Source of the DNA: JAPPHA01 sp963662815
Lineage (GTDB): Bacteria > Pseudomonadota > Alphaproteobacteria > Rhodobacterales > Rhodobacteraceae
Direction: 5' to 3'
NCBI GenBank assembly: GCA_963662815.2
Contig: CAXXWA010000009.1
Location: 186,001-250,000, forward strand
DNA length: 64,000 bases
Both the position numbers and the translations under genes were made by a program. This document shows positions 27,501-35,715 of this stretch, piece after piece; position 1 is the first letter of the stretch, and every line of letters starts with the position of its first letter. The notes under the pieces are model-generated. The model saw only the letters and a list, made by a program, of their open reading frames with translations, made no database searches and had not been told where the DNA came from.

Positions 27501-27806
27501 CTTGCCGAGGAAAGGTTCGAATGCGGCTATCGGCCGGATCGCGTACTCGTCGTCGTCATCTCGCCGCCCAGCTTCGATTTCGGCATCTCGTTCCGCGTCG
27601 CCGGTGTACGGGAAAAGGGTGCACTCTTCGAGCTGATCCTCCTGTCGTCCCCGGCGTTCCACAAAGCGCATTGGTCGGATAGCTGCGAGCGACTCGAGGG
27701 AAAACCCGAAGTCCAGTATCTGAATGCCGGAGTAGGGAACGATCGTGATCTCATCTTTCCAGTCGCAAACCGGACGGATCGGCAGCATTGACATTCCCGA
27801 CACCAT
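24524..27806 (-). pseudogene. srfB: SrfB-like actin/Hsp70-fold ATPase, broken by a tandem duplication
   Basis: Two open blocks make up an SrfB-family protein: an N-terminal block from ATG 27806 and a C-terminal block down to 24524. The actin-like ATPase motifs are DFVVDVGNCRTCGILIE (phosphate 1) and LACIDIGGGTTDLMITTYYG (phosphate 2), with VLLTGRPSRLPAL further on. A 148-bp segment is repeated at the junction and one copy lacks 8 bp. Deleting the 148-bp copy leaves 3,135 bp, exactly 1,045 codons in one frame. As it stands the first block ends at 27288 and the second could only restart at internal ATG 27262, without a ribosome site. First gene of the cluster; in this state the protein would be truncated, unless the duplication is an assembly artefact. 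Confidence 0.8.
27238..27541. repeat. tandem duplication, 148-bp and 156-bp copies, inside srfB-like gene
   Basis: Copy 1 spans 27238-27385 and copy 2 27386-27541. They are near identical except that copy 2 has 8 extra bases (TTCGCCGC) near 27459-27466. The repeat unit begins CATCCGGGAGTTCGACGACG. Because 148 is not a multiple of three it shifts the srfB frame. Confidence 0.95.
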
Positions 27807-28414
27807 GAATTCGACTTCGAAAAGTCATGTTGCCAAGAGCGCCAACCGGAGTCAACGCGCCGGAACGGAACGGGGCGCACTCAGGCGCCATTCCCCACTG
27901 GCAAGGGATGCGCAAGTCAGGTCGAACCTGCGGGTGCCGGGTTTTTCGCGAGGTCAGCCGGACGCGTCGAGGGCCGAACCCTCCGAGGCAAGGCGATCAA
28001 CAGGAAGAAGGTGAAGAAGCGCTTCCGCCTTGACCAGCTTCGGCTTCGGCCGCGATCACGACTCCATCGACGCCGGGGCCGCCATCGACGGAACATGCGT
28101 CACGGACTACAAGAATTCGGCCCGCGTGGCTTGCGCATTCCCCATTCTGACGCGACCGGTCCTCCGGAACGATTCCTGCGCCCGCAATCTCCCTTGAAAA
28201 GACATCGGGAGACCGGCGAGCAGCGAAGCTCGGCAGGCGCCATGACTTGTTCAGTCTTTGTTCCCGATCGTTCGGCGTTGCCGCCGAAGGCACGCAGAAT
28301 TCGGACGGCCCGGCGCGCGTTACTGACCGCGTCGGTGACCCGGCCCTGTTCATCGGACGCTCAACTCAATGGTTTTGCAAGGGGTTCGCCACATGGAAAA
28401 TTGCAGATTTTCTG
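27807..28414. other. 608-bp region upstream of srfB-like gene, no gene seen
   Basis: This stretch lies between the first gene of the srf-like cluster and the left end of an IS1634-type element. It should carry the cluster promoter, but no convincing -35/-10 pair, operator or coding frame was recognised. Confidence 0.4.
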
Positions 28415-28494
28415 AACCGGTTTTTGACTCGGGGCGGCACTGAGTGCGACTAATCGGAACTTCATTCAGGTTACAGACAGGAATTCTTCGCGTT

Positions 28495-29770
28495 TCAAGG
28501 GGCTTGCGGCCGATTCCGGCGGATCCAGCCTGCCACTTGCATGGCAACATCCCTGGCGAGGTCGATCTCCAATAGCTCGAAGGCCCGGCCCTGCAGTTCC
28601 GTCGGCTTCGCCAGCAGCGGCAAGGCATGGTCCGGACTTCCCGGCAGCGTCACCTCGTTCAGCGTCAGCGTGCCCAGATCCGCGAGAAGCGTCCGGAAGC
28701 TGTGGACCGGAAGCCCGTCGGGGGTCCTCTTGTCCGACGCCTTCGCCTTCGCGCGCTCCGAGACCCTTGCCGGTTCCACCGGCGAGCTCCGCCGCGCCCT
28801 TGCGCCCTCGCGGTCGTCGTCCTCGAACAGCATCGGCGCCAGGCGCCGGCGCATGTGCCACTCCACGTGCAGCGCCAGCATGCACAGGAACACGTGCGCC
28901 CGGACGCGGTCCGCCGAATACACGTGGACCGGGCGGATGCGGAGGTCGCCCTTCGCGTTCCGGAACGCGCGCTCCACGCCGGCGAGGGACTTGCAATCCT
29001 CCACCGCCGCCTCCGGCCCGACGGCTTCCGAATCCAGGCTGGTGCGCACCACGCAGATCCCGTCGAGCCGCGCCTCGGCGTCAATCCGTTCCTGCCGCCG
29101 GCTCCAGGTGATGGCGCCGTCGGTGACGGTGATCTCGAAGTGCTTCTCCACCCGGCGCCGGTTCGCCTTCCGCCCCAGGGCCTTCACGGTCCGGTCGCGG
29201 TTCGCCGGGCCCGGCCTGCCGCGCGCGGCGGCGGCGGCGATGCCGGAGAGCGTCTCCTCGGTGGCCTGAAGCAGCTCCTCGCGCTTCCGGGCCCGCTCCT
29301 CGCGCAGCCGCGGGTTCAGGCAGACCATCAGCCGCTCGCCGGGGAAGTCCGGCCCCGTGATCTCCGCCACCGCGTCGGGAACCAGCGCCTCGGGCACCAG
29401 CGGCGCCGGCTCGCCGTCCGCGCCCTCCCTCGGCAGCTTCCTGATGTCGCTCGTCTTCAAGGCCGATATCCAGTCCAGCCCCGCGGGCTCCAGGTCCTCG
29501 CGGATGCGCGCCGTCGCGGTCATGCCCCTGTCGCCCGCGAGCGCCACGCGGTCGATGCCGAAGCGGGAGCGGATCTTCTCCGCCCGGCCCGCCACAGTGG
29601 ACGGGTCGGACGCGTTCCCGGCGAAGACCTCCACCGCCACCGGGCAGCCGTCCGCCGCGCAGAGCAGGCCGCAGGCGATCTGCATCCTGCCCCTCTTGCC
29701 GTCCCGGCTGTGGCCGAAGGCCGCCAGCGGGCAGCACCGTCCCTCCAGGTACGAGCTGGAAACGTCGTAC
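28495..29770 (-). pseudogene. IS1634-type transposase, C-terminal part
   Basis: The fragment starts inside the codon pair Tyr-Asp of DVSSSYLEGRCCPLAAFGHS, the first catalytic Asp region of IS1634 transposases. It continues through VALAGDRGMTATARI (second Asp) and RAFRNAKGDLRIRPVHVY (Glu region), ending at 28495 after about 425 codons. No internal lesion is evident. The missing N-terminus lies at 32756-33324, beyond the inserted recombinase element. Confidence 0.85.
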
Positions 29771-30108
29771 GAACTGCCATCTGACTGATCACCTCCATGT
29801 TGCAATTCCGGGCGGATTCCGGGAGCGCCCCGCAACCCGTTGACATGATGACGTTTTCTTCATGTTGCCACGCTCGGGCGTGAAACGCCTGATCCCGGTC
29901 TGCAACGTGCAACTGCCGGAATGCCCGCGATTGGCCGCCGTGATCGCCGGATCCGGACCGACTGGCCTGGTGCATCACCCTCGCCAGAATGCCGAATCCA
30001 CGCCGGAAACCTGCGCGGCGGGGATTCCGCGCTGGCAGGATCACATATTCGGCCCCAAAGGCGCGGTTTACATGGTGCAACTTCGGGGTCGCAGCCGGGA
30101 CCGCCGTT

Positions 30109-32295
30109 TCAGCCATCGCCCGCCTCCAAGGTGTCGAAGAGGGGGAGCCGGTCGTCGCCAAGCTGAACATACAAGCCCTTGACCGAGCCGCGGCGGATGT
30201 GCCGGGCCTTCAGCGCGCCGGACCGGATCCGCTGCCAAATCACCTGACGGGACACGCCAAGGCGGCGCATCGCCCTGTGAAGCGACACGAAGCCGGCCGG
30301 CGGTTCGTCGCAGAACTGGCTGCGCAACTCCGGCGTCATGCGGATCCGATAAGGCGCCCCGGCCGCCGGTTGCTCGGCCGGCACGATGCCTTCCCGGATC
30401 CAGCGGTAGAGCGTGCCGTCCGTCGTCTGCAGCTCCCGGGCCGCTTCGGCGACGCTGAGCAGGGGGGCGTCGGGGTCCCGCCTGTCGGCGCGCCAGCCCG
30501 GAATGTCGTTGCGCACCCGCAACTGCCGGACAAGATGCGCCGTGAACGGAAGCCCCTTGGCGGTGCGACGCCCCTGGCGGTTGAGAATGGTCGCTGTCCG
30601 GGCGTCCGGGCAGTGTCCGGCCAGCCGACGGACAAGCGCTACCGTGTCGATATCGTCACGGACCACTGCCGGGGCCTGGTGCGAGGGCAGCTCGAACTCG
30701 TCCGTCGCGCCCCCGTGCCAACGCACAAGGATCCGAATGACTTTCGCCGTCCCGTCACGCCAGAGCATGACCTCCTCCACGAGGCAGGCCAGAAGACGCT
30801 TGCGGTCCCGGGCGGTGACAGCGGGAGACTCCCAAAGCCGGGAGAGACGCATGCCCAGGGCATTCAGCCGCGCCAGGGACGGCGGCTCGGGACGGTCCCG
30901 CCGCGCCTGTTCCAGAGCGTCCCGGGCCGCGGCCAGGGCCTCCAGGGCTTGGTTCCAGTCGCGTTCGAGCGTGTCGGCCACCAGCCGGTTGTCCGGGTCC
31001 ACCTTGCGATAGCGGCGTTCCGCAAGCGAGGCTTCGCAACTGCAGCGGTCCACGTCCAGCTGCAGCGTCCGATGCGCCTCCTGGTCCTTTTGCTGCTGCT
31101 GACTGAACGCCTCGGCCGCAGCTTCGATGCCGGACGCCGAAACCGCCTCGAGGAATGCTTCGCCGATCAGGGCATCGATGCGCTTGCCGCCGACCGTCAT
31201 GCACGTCCGTCGGCCGGAGTCCGCACTGCGCGGCTGGCAAACGTAGGACCACGCCTTGCCATAGGCGACGCTCATGGAGCGACCGCAATGGCCGCAGGCC
31301 ACGCGTCCTTGCAGCAGCGCCTTGCCTTCCCGCTCCGCGCCCCCCGTTCCCGATGCCGTCGCGTTCGCCGACAGCCGGTCCTGGATCTCAAGCCAGACCG
31401 GCCAGGAGACATAACCCTCGTGATGATCCTTGATCAGGACATGCCAGTCCTGCAGTCCGACCCGGCGGATTATGCGCCGGACCTGGTTGTCGTCACCCAG
31501 AACCCGCTCCGTCCGCTGGCGTCCGTAAGCATAGGCACCCCCCATGGCCGGATTGCGGAGAATCGAATGGACACGCTCATAGCGGGCTTCGTTCCACACG
31601 ACGGTGTCGCTGCCTCCACGGCGGCTGGGAAGCCGGATCCCCTCATCCCGAAGCGCCTGGATCGCCTGGCGTGCCGAGCCGTGCGCCAGGAAACCGGAAA
31701 ACACGCGGTCGATCGCATGCCGGACCTGCCGGTCCGGATCCTTGCGCAACGAATTCCCTTCCAGCACGTATCCGATCGGAATGTGATGATGCAGTTCGCC
31801 GCGGGCCGCCTTGTTCCGGATGCCGCCCTGCAGGCGCGTCCGGATCAGGAAGGCTTCCGACTCCGAAAGCGTGCCCTTGATCGAGAGAACAGGATTGTCA
31901 TCGTGACGGGCCGGGGCATACACCTGCTCCCCTTCCACCAGCAACGTATCCGTCATCCGGCACCAGTCGAGCAATTGAAACCACTCCACCGGATTGCGAG
32001 CGAGGCGACTGACCTCGAGGCCGAAGACCGCACCCACACGACCGCGCGCGACCGCATCGGCAAGCCGCGAGAAACCGTCGCGTTCGCCCGCAATCGACCC
32101 CGATCGGCCCTGGTCCGCATCCACGGTCTCAATCAGGTCGTCGTGCCAGCCCAGGGCGCGCGCCTCGTCGGCCAGTGCGTACTGACGCTCCGTGGATTCC
32201 CGGTTCGCGACGACCTGCGCCGGCGTCGATTGCCGGACGCAGATCAGGGCCCGGCGTTCAAGGTGACGGGCCGTGATCTTCTCGCCTGCGCTCAT
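30109..32295 (-). CDS. large serine recombinase with zinc ribbon and C-terminal HTH
   Basis: A 728-residue site-specific recombinase. The resolvase catalytic domain occupies about 12-165, with the nucleophile Ser23 in LICVRQSTPAQV and GLEVSRLARNPVEWFQLLDW further on. A recombinase domain follows (about 190-300), then a zinc ribbon (VACGHCGRSMSVAYGKAWSY, with further Cys at CQPRSADSGRRTC) and a coiled-coil stretch (about 395-470). The C-terminal 130 residues contain LLSVAEAARELQTTDGTLYR, a MerR/excisionase-type HTH, and a second HTH-like LHRAMRRLGVSRQVIWQRI, unusual additions to this family. Start ATG 32295 follows GGAG. It probably moves the element that encodes it. No frame damage was seen. 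Confidence 0.88.
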   Translation of the reverse strand: MSAGEKITARHLERRALICVRQSTPAQVVANRESTERQYALADEARALGWHDDLIETVDADQGRSGSIAGERDGFSRLADAVARGRVGAVFGLEVSRLARNPVEWFQLLDWCRMTDTLLVEGEQVYAPARHDDNPVLSIKGTLSESEAFLIRTRLQGGIRNKAARGELHHHIPIGYVLEGNSLRKDPDRQVRHAIDRVFSGFLAHGSARQAIQALRDEGIRLPSRRGGSDTVVWNEARYERVHSILRNPAMGGAYAYGRQRTERVLGDDNQVRRIIRRVGLQDWHVLIKDHHEGYVSWPVWLEIQDRLSANATASGTGGAEREGKALLQGRVACGHCGRSMSVAYGKAWSYVCQPRSADSGRRTCMTVGGKRIDALIGEAFLEAVSASGIEAAAEAFSQQQQKDQEAHRTLQLDVDRCSCEASLAERRYRKVDPDNRLVADTLERDWNQALEALAAARDALEQARRDRPEPPSLARLNALGMRLSRLWESPAVTARDRKRLLACLVEEVMLWRDGTAKVIRILVRWHGGATDEFELPSHQAPAVVRDDIDTVALVRRLAGHCPDARTATILNRQGRRTAKGLPFTAHLVRQLRVRNDIPGWRADRRDPDAPLLSVAEAARELQTTDGTLYRWIREGIVPAEQPAAGAPYRIRMTPELRSQFCDEPPAGFVSLHRAMRRLGVSRQVIWQRIRSGALKARHIRRGSVKGLYVQLGDDRLPLFDTLEAGDG

Positions 32296-32455
32296 CGTCC
32301 ATCTCCGCGCAGGCTACCTTCGTCATCAGCCGCGACAGTTGCGTCACAAACGCAGCCCGGCTCTCCTGCGGAAACCTCTGCCACCGCGCCAGCCGTTCCT
32401 CCCAGGCCAGAAGCGCCAGAAGCGCCGGTTCCCGGTCGTGGCCCTGTGACGCCAA
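32258..32455 (-). CDS. 65-residue accessory protein of serine-recombinase element
   Basis: The gene starts at TTG 32455, directly behind a good ribosome site (GGAGGATCGGG), and runs to 32258, overlapping the recombinase start by 38 bp. The product is helical and charged (ALLAWEERLARWQRFPQESR, FVTQLSRLMTKVACAEM). No family is recognised. The overlap with both neighbours and the strong ribosome site support it as a real coupled gene rather than a frame shadow. Confidence 0.55.
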   Translation of the reverse strand: MASQGHDREPALLALLAWEERLARWQRFPQESRAAFVTQLSRLMTKVACAEMDDERRREDHGPSP

Positions 32456-32594
32456 CCCGATCCTCCAGTGTCCTGATCCGTTCAAGCAGGGCGAAAAATG
32501 CGTCAAGCGAGCCGCGGGTGCAAGCCACCGGGGGCTCGCTTGCGCCCAGCGTCGTCCAATCCGACGGAATCCGGTACCGCTGACCGTCCGGCAT
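32292..32594 (-). CDS. small accessory protein, start uncertain, probably DUF5372-like
   Basis: Protein-like sequence begins upstream of ATG 32594 (LKRFKHPYDTRELKV then GGRIYLDVEMPDGQRYRIPS), but no start codon is found there before the element end, so either translation starts at 32594 or the gene was cut by the insertion. After about 32440 the frame becomes low-complexity while the coding signal passes to the overlapping 65-residue gene. The HP...L...GGR...PDG...P pattern resembles small proteins found next to such recombinases. Confidence is limited by the missing start. Confidence 0.4.
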   Translation of the reverse strand: MPDGQRYRIPSDWTTLGASEPPVACTRGSLDAFFALLERIRTLEDRVGVTGPRPGTGASGASGLGGTAGAVAEVSAGEPGCVCDATVAADDEGSLRGDGR

Positions 32595-32755
32595 CTCAAC
32601 ATCCAGGTAGATGCGGCCACCAGCGTGTTGGCGAACCTTGCGGACCTTCAGTTCCCGGGTATCGTATGGGTGCTTGAATCGCTTGAGAAAAACCGGATTC
32701 GACAGAGGGCGTCGGGAGAGCCCTCGAAGTGTATTAGTTGGTTGCCCCTTCGTAC

Positions 32756-33324
32756 AGGATCAGCGTGTTCCCGCCTTTCAGGTGCCGGTTGGCCAGGCTC
32801 CGCTCGATCCACGGCTGGCGCTTCAGCAGCCAGTCGAGCATGTCGAGCATCTCGTTGCCGGAGACGGGGCCGAGCCCGAGCAGGGTTCCGAGGCTGCTGG
32901 TCGCGGTCTCCGGGTCCAGCGCCCGGGCGGTCGCCAGCTTCGAGGCGGGGTCGAGGGTCCGCGCGGCGACCGCCGCCACGGCAAGGTCCCGCATGCGGTC
33001 CGCCTTCCGGCCGAGGATGCGGACCATGCCGAGCGAGCGGAGCGTTCCAAGAACCGCCGCCGCGTGGCCGTGCAGCAGGGAGCGCTCGACCTGCAGCAGC
33101 TCGCGGACGTCGCTGACGGCGACGGCGCCCTTCAGCACGGCCCGGAACCCCTCGACGGCCTCGGGCGGGAGCCTCGCCGGGTTGGCGACGGTCCGCTTGC
33201 GGATGCGCTTCCCCTCCCGCCATGCCTCGCGGAGGAGGACCGCGGGCCTTCCGTGCCTGCCGGAGATGCGTTCGATGTCGGGAGCCATGGCGGACCGCCC
33301 CATGGGAACGTGACTTGCCGACAT
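32756..33324 (-). pseudogene. IS1634-type transposase, N-terminal part
   Basis: From ATG 33324 (MSASHVPMGR) or 33288, the frame encodes REAWREGKRIRKRTVANPAR, LPPEAVEGFRAVLKG and ERSLLHGHAAAVLGTLRSLG, typical of the N-terminal region of IS1634 transposases, and ends with GGNTLIL just before the TCGTAC junction. It continues, after removal of the recombinase element, in the fragment at 28495-29770. Confidence 0.8.
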
Positions 33325-33501
33325 TCTGCCGGCTTCCGCTATGATGTCAAGGGGGAATTCGGAAAGAAACGCTTCCATGCAGCGCCGTTTCCGGAACCGC
33401 CCGCCGGGAGCGCCGGCAGCCGCCACTGCGCGTCTCATGGGAACACGAGTCCCGCTTCCGTCCCCTTGGATCGCCGAATTTCCGTTTGATGTCAAGGGGT
33501 T
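33301..33501. repeat. short direct repeats upstream of IS1634 transposase start
   Basis: TGATGTCAAGGGG occurs at 33342-33354 and 33489-33501, and CATGGGAAC at 33301-33309 and 33436-33444. The two pairs are in the same order and similar spacing, suggesting an old, diverged duplication of about 140 bp near the right end of the IS. No function can be assigned. Confidence 0.45.
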
Positions 33502-33629
33502 ATGCGCGAAAACCCCGTTTGAAGTTCCGGTTAAACAGGCTTCAACCCATTGCGGACAGGGGTTTGATGCGGACAGCGTTTACGGACAGGCAGGACAAAC
33601 GAGTTCGGAAAAAGGGTCTGGCTTTCTGT

Positions 33630-33645
33630 ATAACATATGTGTTAT
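33630..33645. promoter_or_regulatory. palindrome over start of toxin-antitoxin genes, candidate operator
   Basis: ATAACATATGTGTTAT has perfect 6-bp arms (ATAACA/TGTTAT) around TATG. It overlaps a TATAAC -10-like hexamer (33629-33634) and the first possible ATG (33637) of the toxin gene. This is the usual place for autoregulation by the antitoxin HTH protein. Confidence 0.5.
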
Positions 33646-33972
33646 GGCATGAAGTGGATTGTCGAAACATTGGACAAGAGAGTCGACCGTGAACTGGCGA
33701 AGTTGCCACGCGATCTGCATGCCCGTTTCCTGCGGGTTGGCGAACTTCTTGCGGAACATGGCCCCAGAACGGTGGGGATGCCCCATGTCCGCTTTCTGTC
33801 TGGCGGTCTTTGGGAAATGCGCCTGAGCGGGAAGGACGGAATTGCGCGCGCCATTTGCGTTGCGGCCGATGAAAGACGATTGATCGTTGTCCACGTGTTT
33901 CAGAAGAAAACCCGGAAAACGCCTTCCACCGCGCTGGAAACGGCCAGGAAGAGGGCAAGGGAGGTCACATGA
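33637..33972 (+). CDS. higB: RelE/HigB-family toxin (Gp49-like)
   Basis: A toxin of up to 111 residues; ATG 33649 (MKWIVETLD) gives the usual family length of about 107. Motifs ARFLRVGELLAEHGPRTVGM, HVRFLSGGLWEMRLSGKDGI and RRLIVVHVFQKKTRKTPSTA match phage-derived Gp49-like HigB toxins (PF05973 type), ribosome-dependent mRNA nucleases. It overlaps the HTH gene by 4 bp in toxin-first order, typical of higBA. No ribosome site is evident, so translation may be leaderless. Confidence 0.85.
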   Translation: MCYGMKWIVETLDKRVDRELAKLPRDLHARFLRVGELLAEHGPRTVGMPHVRFLSGGLWEMRLSGKDGIARAICVAADERRLIVVHVFQKKTRKTPSTALETARKRAREVT

Positions 33973-34259
33973 CTAAACTGTCAGAACTTAAGGCCGAATT
34001 CCTGAGCGACCCCAACAACCGGGTGGCCTATGAGGCATTGGCGCCCGAGTTTGATCTTGCCCGGAAACTCATTGCTGCCCGGGTGGCAGCGGGGCTTTCC
34101 CAAACCGAGGTGGCGGAACGTATGGGAACCAGGCAGAGTGAAGTCTCGCGGATCGAAGGCGCGCGCCAGAACATCAGCATTGCCAAGCTGGCGAACTATG
34201 CCAAGGCCGTTGGCGCGAAGCTGGACATTCGGCTTGACCCCGTCCGACCTGACGGTTGA
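33969..34259 (+). CDS. higA: XRE-family HTH antitoxin (HigA-like)
   Basis: A 96-residue protein with an XRE helix-turn-helix at about 32-85 (ARVAAGLSQTEVAERMGTRQ, SEVSRIEGARQNISIAKLAN). Its start overlaps the toxin stop (ATGA). It should neutralise the toxin and repress the pair, perhaps through the palindrome at 33630-33645. The pair is intact, in contrast to the hicB remnant at the left of the window. Confidence 0.88.
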   Translation: MTKLSELKAEFLSDPNNRVAYEALAPEFDLARKLIAARVAAGLSQTEVAERMGTRQSEVSRIEGARQNISIAKLANYAKAVGAKLDIRLDPVRPDG

Positions 34260-34294
34260 GCATGCTGACAGGACGGCCGGGCAGTCAGACAACA

Positions 34295-35515
34295 ATGCAG
34301 GACACGACAACCCTGAACTACACCGGCCTGTAGGGGACGGCGGGCCTGGCCTAGCTCGGCGGCGGCGGCAGGGGCAGCACCGGCATCCTGGCCCGCGCCG
34401 GGCTGGCGGCGGCGGCGGAGGGCCGGCCGCTGGGCCTGTTCGCCATGGACGCCGCCTTCCGGGACGATCCGGCGGACGACAGCGCCCGCTGGCTGGACGG
34501 CCTGGACCGCGCCCGCGAGCTCGCGGCCGCCTGCCCGGACGCGCGAGTGGTCTCCGTCTGCGACCGCGAGGGCGACTTCCGGCAGCTGCTTGCCCGCGCT
34601 GCGGAGCACGGCGACGCGATCCTGGTCCGCGCCAGCCGCTCGGCGCAGCAGCGGGTGCTCGCGACGGACGGAAGGGAGAGGTGCCTGCGGGAGCACGCGG
34701 CGGCCCTGCCGGCCATCGCGGTGACGGAGACGGCGATCCCGGCCTCCGGCGGCTCGCGCGCGCGCAAGGAGCGCACCCCGGACTCGCCGCACGTGAGCAT
34801 TTGCTGCAAAGCCGGCGGCTCGCGCGCGCGCAAGGAGCGCACCGCCCGCCTGGAGATCCGCGCGGCGGAGGTCGCGCTGCTGCCGCCGAGGAAGGAGAAG
34901 GGCGCGGAGCCGCTGTCCATGCTCGCCGTCTCCGCCACCGAGACCGACGCCCCCGACGGCGCGGAGCCGCTGCACTGGCTGCTGCCGGCCAGCGAGCGCC
35001 CGGCGGAGGGCGAGGCGGACGCCGTCCGCGCCGCGGAGGTGCTGGACTGGTACCGCCGAGGGCGGACCGTGGAAACGTGGTTCAGGACGCTCAAGTCCGG
35101 CACCAGGATCAAGGACCGGCGGCTGAACGACGCCGAAGACCTGCGCAAGTGCCTGGCCTTCGACGCCGTCACCGCCGTCCATGTCGCCGACCTGACCATG
35201 AACGCGCGGGAAAGGCCGGAGACCCCGGCGACCGAGGTCTTTCCGGAGGAGGACATCGACCTCCTGCACACGCTGCTGGAGGCACAGGGCCACAAGGGCG
35301 TCGAGAGGATCGAGGGGGACGGCGTCCCCGCCGTCAGGGACTTCGTCATCGACCTCGGGCGCCTCGTCGGCGCCCACCCGACCAAACGCCAGCCGCTGCC
35401 CGGGGTGAAGAAGGTCTGGCAGGGGCTCGAGAGGCTGAACCGGGCCATCAAGGTTCGCGACGCGCTCGCCCGGAGAAGGCGGCGGGACGCGCTCGGCGAG
35501 AGAAAGCGGGAATAG
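34295..35515 (+). pseudogene. IS4-family (IS50-like) transposase remnant with two amber codons
   Basis: The frame begins abruptly at MQDTTTLNYTGL, the first catalytic Asp region of IS50/Tn5-like transposases; the N-terminal DNA-binding region is absent. TAG codons interrupt it at 34331 and 34352. Then it reads on: VVSVCDREGDFRQLLARA (second Asp), ILVRASRSAQQRVL, LDWYRRGRTVETWFRTLKSG (Glu). The conserved Y-(2)-R-(3)-E-(6)-K motif has Gly in place of Arg. An in-frame 66-bp repeat starting at 34746 adds about 22 residues (GGSRARKERT twice). Clearly a dead copy, lying just downstream of the antitoxin gene. Confidence 0.85.
34746..34843. repeat. in-frame direct repeat in IS50-like remnant
   Basis: The segment beginning CCGGCGGCTCGCGCGCGCGC is present at 34746 and again 66 bp later at 34812, each about 32 bp long, with TPDSPHVSICCKA encoded between. 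The length is a multiple of three, so the frame survives. Confidence 0.8.
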
Positions 35516-35715
35516 GATCGCCTACACAAGTGCGGGCTGTTGCAAGGCCGCCGGGCCGCCGGAACTGCTGCTCCGGCCTCCAGCCGACCGGCGGTCGCGC
35601 GGAGCGCACTTGAAGGCGCCGTTCCGCCGCGCCGCGTGCGAGGCAGACTCGCCCGATTTCAAGGAAAGTCAGCCAGAATCAGCGTGGGATGCCCCTGAAG
35701 GATGATACGGTCAGC
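35516..35715. other. 200-bp gap after IS50-like remnant
   Basis: The end of the IS50-like element should lie here; its terminal repeat could not be identified without the matching left end, which has been lost. Confidence 0.3.

Larger units (their letters stand above)
29771..32755 (-). mobile_element. 2,985-bp large-serine-recombinase element
   Basis: The element is bounded by direct repeats TCGTAC at 29765-29770 and 32750-32755. Joining the flanks across one copy gives the uninterrupted IS1634 coding sequence (NTLIL-Y then DVSSSYLEG), so insertion was precise, as expected of serine-recombinase strand exchange at a short core. It carries the recombinase plus two small upstream genes and no obvious cargo, making it a minimal self-mobilising unit. 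The 337 bp from 29771 to 30108 have no clear gene; a frame starting ATG 30116 overlaps the recombinase stop but has no stop before the element ends. Confidence 0.8.
28415..33534 (-). mobile_element. IS1634-family element, interrupted by a serine-recombinase element
   Basis: The transposase is read on the minus strand in two parts (33324 to 32756 and 29770 to 28495). Possible ends are an imperfect inverted repeat of the form AACCGG-N9-CGGGG at 28415-28434 and 33515-33534 (reverse complement). The ends are inferred from this short match and are less certain than the gene halves. Removal of the inner 2,985-bp element restores the transposase exactly. Confidence 0.6.

Noticed and set aside
27238..27541. 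Tandem repeat considered as a CRISPR-like or minisatellite array
   Set aside because: Only two long copies inside a coding sequence; it is a simple gene-internal duplication.
29771..30116. Frame starting ATG 30116 overlapping the recombinase stop, as a possible third gene of the element
   Set aside because: It has no stop within the element, runs into the IS1634 flank in a non-coding frame, and shows no family resemblance.
29989..32583. 864-codon open frame on the plus strand opposite the serine recombinase
   Set aside because: The minus-strand recombinase has all expected motifs; the plus frame has none.
34331..34354. Amber recoding (for example pyrrolysine) for the two TAG codons
   Set aside because: The gene is an N-terminally truncated transposase with further lesions; decay explains the codons more simply.
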